Positions 61,585 through 64,000 of a stretch of 64,000 nt of DNA are shown here, piece by piece (position 1 is the stretch's first letter; each line of letters begins with the position of its first letter). This DNA comes from Streptomyces fulvoviolaceus. Lineage in GTDB: Bacteria > Actinomycetota > Actinomycetes > Streptomycetales > Streptomycetaceae. The DNA is taken from NCBI RefSeq assembly GCF_000718165.1, contig NZ_JOEY01000034.1, positions 44,727 through 108,726 of the forward strand. The letters are read 5' to 3'. Below the pieces are notes generated by a model that was not told the origin of the DNA, searched no databases, and saw only the letters and a program-made list of their open reading frames with translations. Both the position numbers and the translations under genes were made by a program.

Positions 61585-63828
61585 ATGGAACCGACCGAGA
61601 GCGCCGCCCCGGACTCACGCCTGCGCCGGATGGCCGGCGCATGGCGGACGAGTCGATGGGCCGGGCGGCCTTCGGAGCGTCCGGCCGTCGAGGGGCGCGC
61701 CGGCGGACAGTTCAGCATGTCCGGCGGCCCCGGTGCCGCACAGCTCACCGCCGAGCGCGCCTCCGGAGTGCCGGGCGCCGAGCCGGACCGGCACCTGTCC
61801 TGGCCCGCGCTGCCCACGGCGGTCGTCGCGGCGGCCGGTTTCGTCCTGGGCGCCGGCTTCTACCGGGCGTTCAGCGGCAACCACGCGCTCTTCCCGTCCG
61901 GCGCCGTCGGCTGGTCCCTGGCCGTGCTGACCGGCGTCATCGTCGGCCATCTGGTCGCGCTCGGCCGCGCCCGCTGGTGGGGCGGCACGGGCTCGGGCGC
62001 CGCCCTCACCCTCGCCGTCCTGCTGCTGTACGGCTGGGTGGCCGCCGGAATGGTCAGCCTCACCGTCGTCCTGCTGGTCGGCATAGCCAGGCGCCACCGC
62101 TGGCGGCAGGGCGTCCTGCACGGCGCGGTGGACATCCTCGGCATCGCCGTCGGAGCGATGCTCCTCGGTGTGTTCGGCCGGGTGCCGTCCGTCGAGAACC
62201 CCTGGAACCCCGACACCTGGACCCTCTACACCGCCCCCGAGGTGGTGCTGGTCGCGGTCTCCTATCTCGCGGTCACCCGCATCCTGGGCTGGTATCTGCA
62301 CGCTCCGCGCCACGTCGGCCTGCCCACCGTCGCCCGCTCCGCGCTGGTCAGACAGGGCCTGGTCGCGGTCGCGCTGCTCGGCATCGCCCCGCTGGTCTGC
62401 GTGGTCGCCACCGCAAAGCCCGTCCTGCTGCCGCTGTTCGCCATCCCCCTCATAGCCCTCGACTCCACCCTGTGGATGGCCCGGGCCAGGGCGGAGGAGC
62501 AACTGCGCGATCCGCTGACCGGGCTGCCCAACCGCCAGTGGCTGCTGGAGCGCATCTGGACCGCTCTGGACGACGCCGAGCGCATCGGCGCCCGATCCGC
62601 CCTGATGCTGATAGACCTCGACCGTTTTCGATCGGTCAACGACACCCTGGGTCACCTCGCCGGTGACCGGCTGCTGCTGCAGATAGCCGACCGGCTGCGG
62701 GTGGCGCTGCCGCGCGGGGCGGAGGCGGCGCGGCTCGGCGGCGACGAGTTCGCCGTGTTACTGCCGGTCGCCGACTCCACGACCTCCGCGACCCGGGTCG
62801 CCCGGGGCCTCGTCGGAGCCCTCAGCTCCCCGCTCGACCTCGACGGGCTCACCCTCGTCCTGGAGGCCAGCGCCGGAGTCGCCGTCTTCCCCGACCACGC
62901 CCTCGATGCCGAAGGCCTGCTGCGGCGGGCGGACGTGGCGATGTACCAGGCGAAGCGGGACCGTACGGGCGTAGAGGTCTACGAGTCCAAGCGGGACTCG
63001 AACACCCCGGACCGGCTCGGTCTGCTCGGCGATCTGCGCCGGGCCCTGGACGCGCACGAGGTCCAGCTGCACTACCAGCCCAAGGTCCGCTTCGACGGAC
63101 AGGTGGCCGGCCTGGAGGCCCTGGTCCGCTGGGTGCACCCCGAGCGCGGCAAGGTCCCGCCGGACGAGTTCATCGCGATCGCCGAGTCCTCCGGGCTGAT
63201 GCCCCACCTCACGGAGTACGTGCTGGACACGGCCCTCGCCCAGGTCGCCCGGTGGCGCGCCCAGGGGCTGTTCGTCCCGGTCGCGGTCAACGTCTCCCCG
63301 CGTGACGTCCACACACCCGGGTTCGCGGGCTCGGTCGCCGCGCGCCTGGCCCGCCACGGCGTCCCCGCGGGATCGCTCCAGCTGGAGATAACCGAGCACG
63401 TGCTGCTCGAGGACCCGCAGCGCGCCGCCGACACCCTCGCCGGGCTCACCGGGCACGGCGTGAAGATGTCCCTGGACGACTTCGGCACGGGGTATTCGTC
63501 CCTGGTGCATCTACGGCGGCTGCCGGTGAGCGAGCTGAAGATCGACCGCTCGTTCGTGGCCAAGCTGGCCGTCGACGCCGAGGACGCGGAGATCGTGCGC
63601 TGCACGGTGGATCTGGCTCACTCGCTCGGCCTCCTCGTGGTCGCCGAGGGCGTCGAGGACGACGAGACCTGGGAGCGGTTGCGGGACCTGGGCTGTGATG
63701 CGGTACAGGGGTGGCTGGTGGCTGCCGCGATGCCCGCCGAGGAAACCACGGCGTGGCTGCTGGCGCGGGGGTCGCGGGGCTGGCAGCGGCCGCGCGCGGC
63801 ATTGCCTGCGGCGGCGACCGACGAGTAG
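61585..63828 (+). CDS. rmdB: Membrane GGDEF-EAL protein (c-di-GMP metabolism), RmdB-like
   Basis: A 747-residue protein. A ~70-residue N-terminus is followed by about eight membrane helices (residues ~75-310, e.g. VVAAAGFVLGAGFYRAF, AALTLAVLLLYGWVAAG). The GGDEF domain has DPLTGLPNRQWL, LIDLDRFRSVNDTLGH and an intact ARLGGDEFAVLL (~384). The EAL domain has AGLEALVRWVHP (~510), LDDFGTGYSSLVHLR and VVAEGVEDDETW. All catalytic motifs look active, so it could make or break c-di-GMP; the S. coelicolor homologue next to ligA (RmdB, from memory) is mainly a phosphodiesterase affecting development. ATG 61585 with GAGAGGGAC upstream. Confidence 0.88.
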   Translation: MEPTESAAPDSRLRRMAGAWRTSRWAGRPSERPAVEGRAGGQFSMSGGPGAAQLTAERASGVPGAEPDRHLSWPALPTAVVAAAGFVLGAGFYRAFSGNHALFPSGAVGWSLAVLTGVIVGHLVALGRARWWGGTGSGAALTLAVLLLYGWVAAGMVSLTVVLLVGIARRHRWRQGVLHGAVDILGIAVGAMLLGVFGRVPSVENPWNPDTWTLYTAPEVVLVAVSYLAVTRILGWYLHAPRHVGLPTVARSALVRQGLVAVALLGIAPLVCVVATAKPVLLPLFAIPLIALDSTLWMARARAEEQLRDPLTGLPNRQWLLERIWTALDDAERIGARSALMLIDLDRFRSVNDTLGHLAGDRLLLQIADRLRVALPRGAEAARLGGDEFAVLLPVADSTTSATRVARGLVGALSSPLDLDGLTLVLEASAGVAVFPDHALDAEGLLRRADVAMYQAKRDRTGVEVYESKRDSNTPDRLGLLGDLRRALDAHEVQLHYQPKVRFDGQVAGLEALVRWVHPERGKVPPDEFIAIAESSGLMPHLTEYVLDTALAQVARWRAQGLFVPVAVNVSPRDVHTPGFAGSVAARLARHGVPAGSLQLEITEHVLLEDPQRAADTLAGLTGHGVKMSLDDFGTGYSSLVHLRRLPVSELKIDRSFVAKLAVDAEDAEIVRCTVDLAHSLGLLVVAEGVEDDETWERLRDLGCDAVQGWLVAAAMPAEETTAWLLARGSRGWQRPRAALPAAATDE

Positions 63829-63837
63829 CTCGCTGTT

Positions 63838-64000
63838 TTCGCCCCCGCCGCCCCTTCCCATTCCCGTCCCTGGCGGCTGCGCCCCCAGACCCCCCTTTTC
63901 AGCCCTGAAGGGGCCTCGTCCTCAAACGCCGGACGGGCTGAAAAGATCAAGCCCCAGCCGGGAAAGTCCAGCCTCGGCCGGCAAAATCCAGCCCCTCCGG
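63838..64000. repeat. Dispersed intergenic repeat, second copy of the 57.9-kb type
   Basis: TCGCCCCCGCCGCCCCT and the central CCTCGTCCTCAAACGCCGGA followed by GGGCTGAAAA recur from 57895-57955. After that come repeated CCAGCC-type units (CAAGCCCCAGCCGG, GTCCAGCCTCGGCCGG, ATCCAGCCCCTCCGG) up to the window end. No gene is visible. Confidence 0.65.

Overview
This is a high-GC actinobacterial chromosome segment, almost certainly Streptomyces. The evidence is strong G/C bias at third codon positions, many GTG starts and start codons with little or no ribosome binding site, SoxBDAG and dpp-type operons, and family content typical of the genus (SseB-like, WYL, DUF4190, RmdB-like GGDEF-EAL). From memory, the gene order from sdaA (about 28.4 kb) to the GGDEF-EAL gene (63.8 kb) resembles the conserved S. 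coelicolor core from the sdaA/gcv genes to ligA/rmdB. The first ~28 kb looks more like a mosaic: leuA, single catabolic genes, three decayed genes and two catabolic operons. I see no rRNA, tRNA or CRISPR array.

Region by region. 0-1.1 kb: the 5' end of leuA (minus) with a leader peptide carrying four consecutive Leu codons and an apparent two-state RNA switch, divergent from a FadR-type GntR gene. 1.2-8.3 kb: an AraC regulator divergent from a quinone-oxidoreductase-like gene, a decayed F420-type reductase gene, a MOSC protein, a GH25 muramidase, a frameshifted PI-PLC-like gene and a large ATPase of unknown role. 8.5-11.1 kb: an unusual FAD monooxygenase/epoxide-hydrolase fusion with an RraA remnant behind it. 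11.2-19.2 kb: the sarcosine-oxidase operon glyA-soxB-soxD-soxA-soxG-purU (minus), divergent from its probable GntR regulator.

19.2-28.4 kb: a divergent catabolic cluster. One arm is a polar amino-acid ABC transporter plus a GntR regulator; the other encodes an FAD amine oxidase-like protein, a DapA-family lyase, an ornithine cyclodeaminase/mu-crystallin-family enzyme and an aldehyde dehydrogenase. Two identical TGTGATCACA palindromes flank the regulator gene. This is the best candidate for an undescribed pathway here: uptake and oxidation of an amine or imino acid. 28.4-33.0 kb: gcvT-gcvH-glyA-sdaA behind a tandem glycine riboswitch, turning glycine via serine into pyruvate. 33.2-35.7 kb: a P-loop protein and two SseB-like proteins. 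36.0-42.2 kb: a five-gene oligopeptide/dipeptide ABC operon.

42.2-49 kb: a TnpB element abutting the start codon of a TRIC-like channel gene, then an exported esterase, a thioesterase, a maleylpyruvate isomerase-family protein, a WYL regulator and a Gly/Ser/Pro-rich lipoprotein. 48.8-50.0 kb: a FabR/DesT-like TetR gene divergent from two small membrane proteins, with several operator-like AACAnnTGTT sites between them. 50.4-63.8 kb: housekeeping genes iscS and mnmA (tRNA thiolation) and ligA, interspersed with a multicopper oxidase, an amidase, two small conserved enzymes, a methionine-synthase-like protein and an RmdB-like c-di-GMP protein. Dispersed palindromic repeats typical of streptomycete intergenic regions occur at 1.1, 34.7, 57.9 and 63.9 kb.

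Theme: one-carbon, glycine, serine and sarcosine metabolism dominates (two SHMT genes, the sarcosine oxidase operon, purU, the glycine cleavage genes, sdaA, the SseB pair). The two SHMT operons appear to be controlled separately, one by a GntR operator and one by a glycine riboswitch. All assignments are from reading the sequence; no database search was run.
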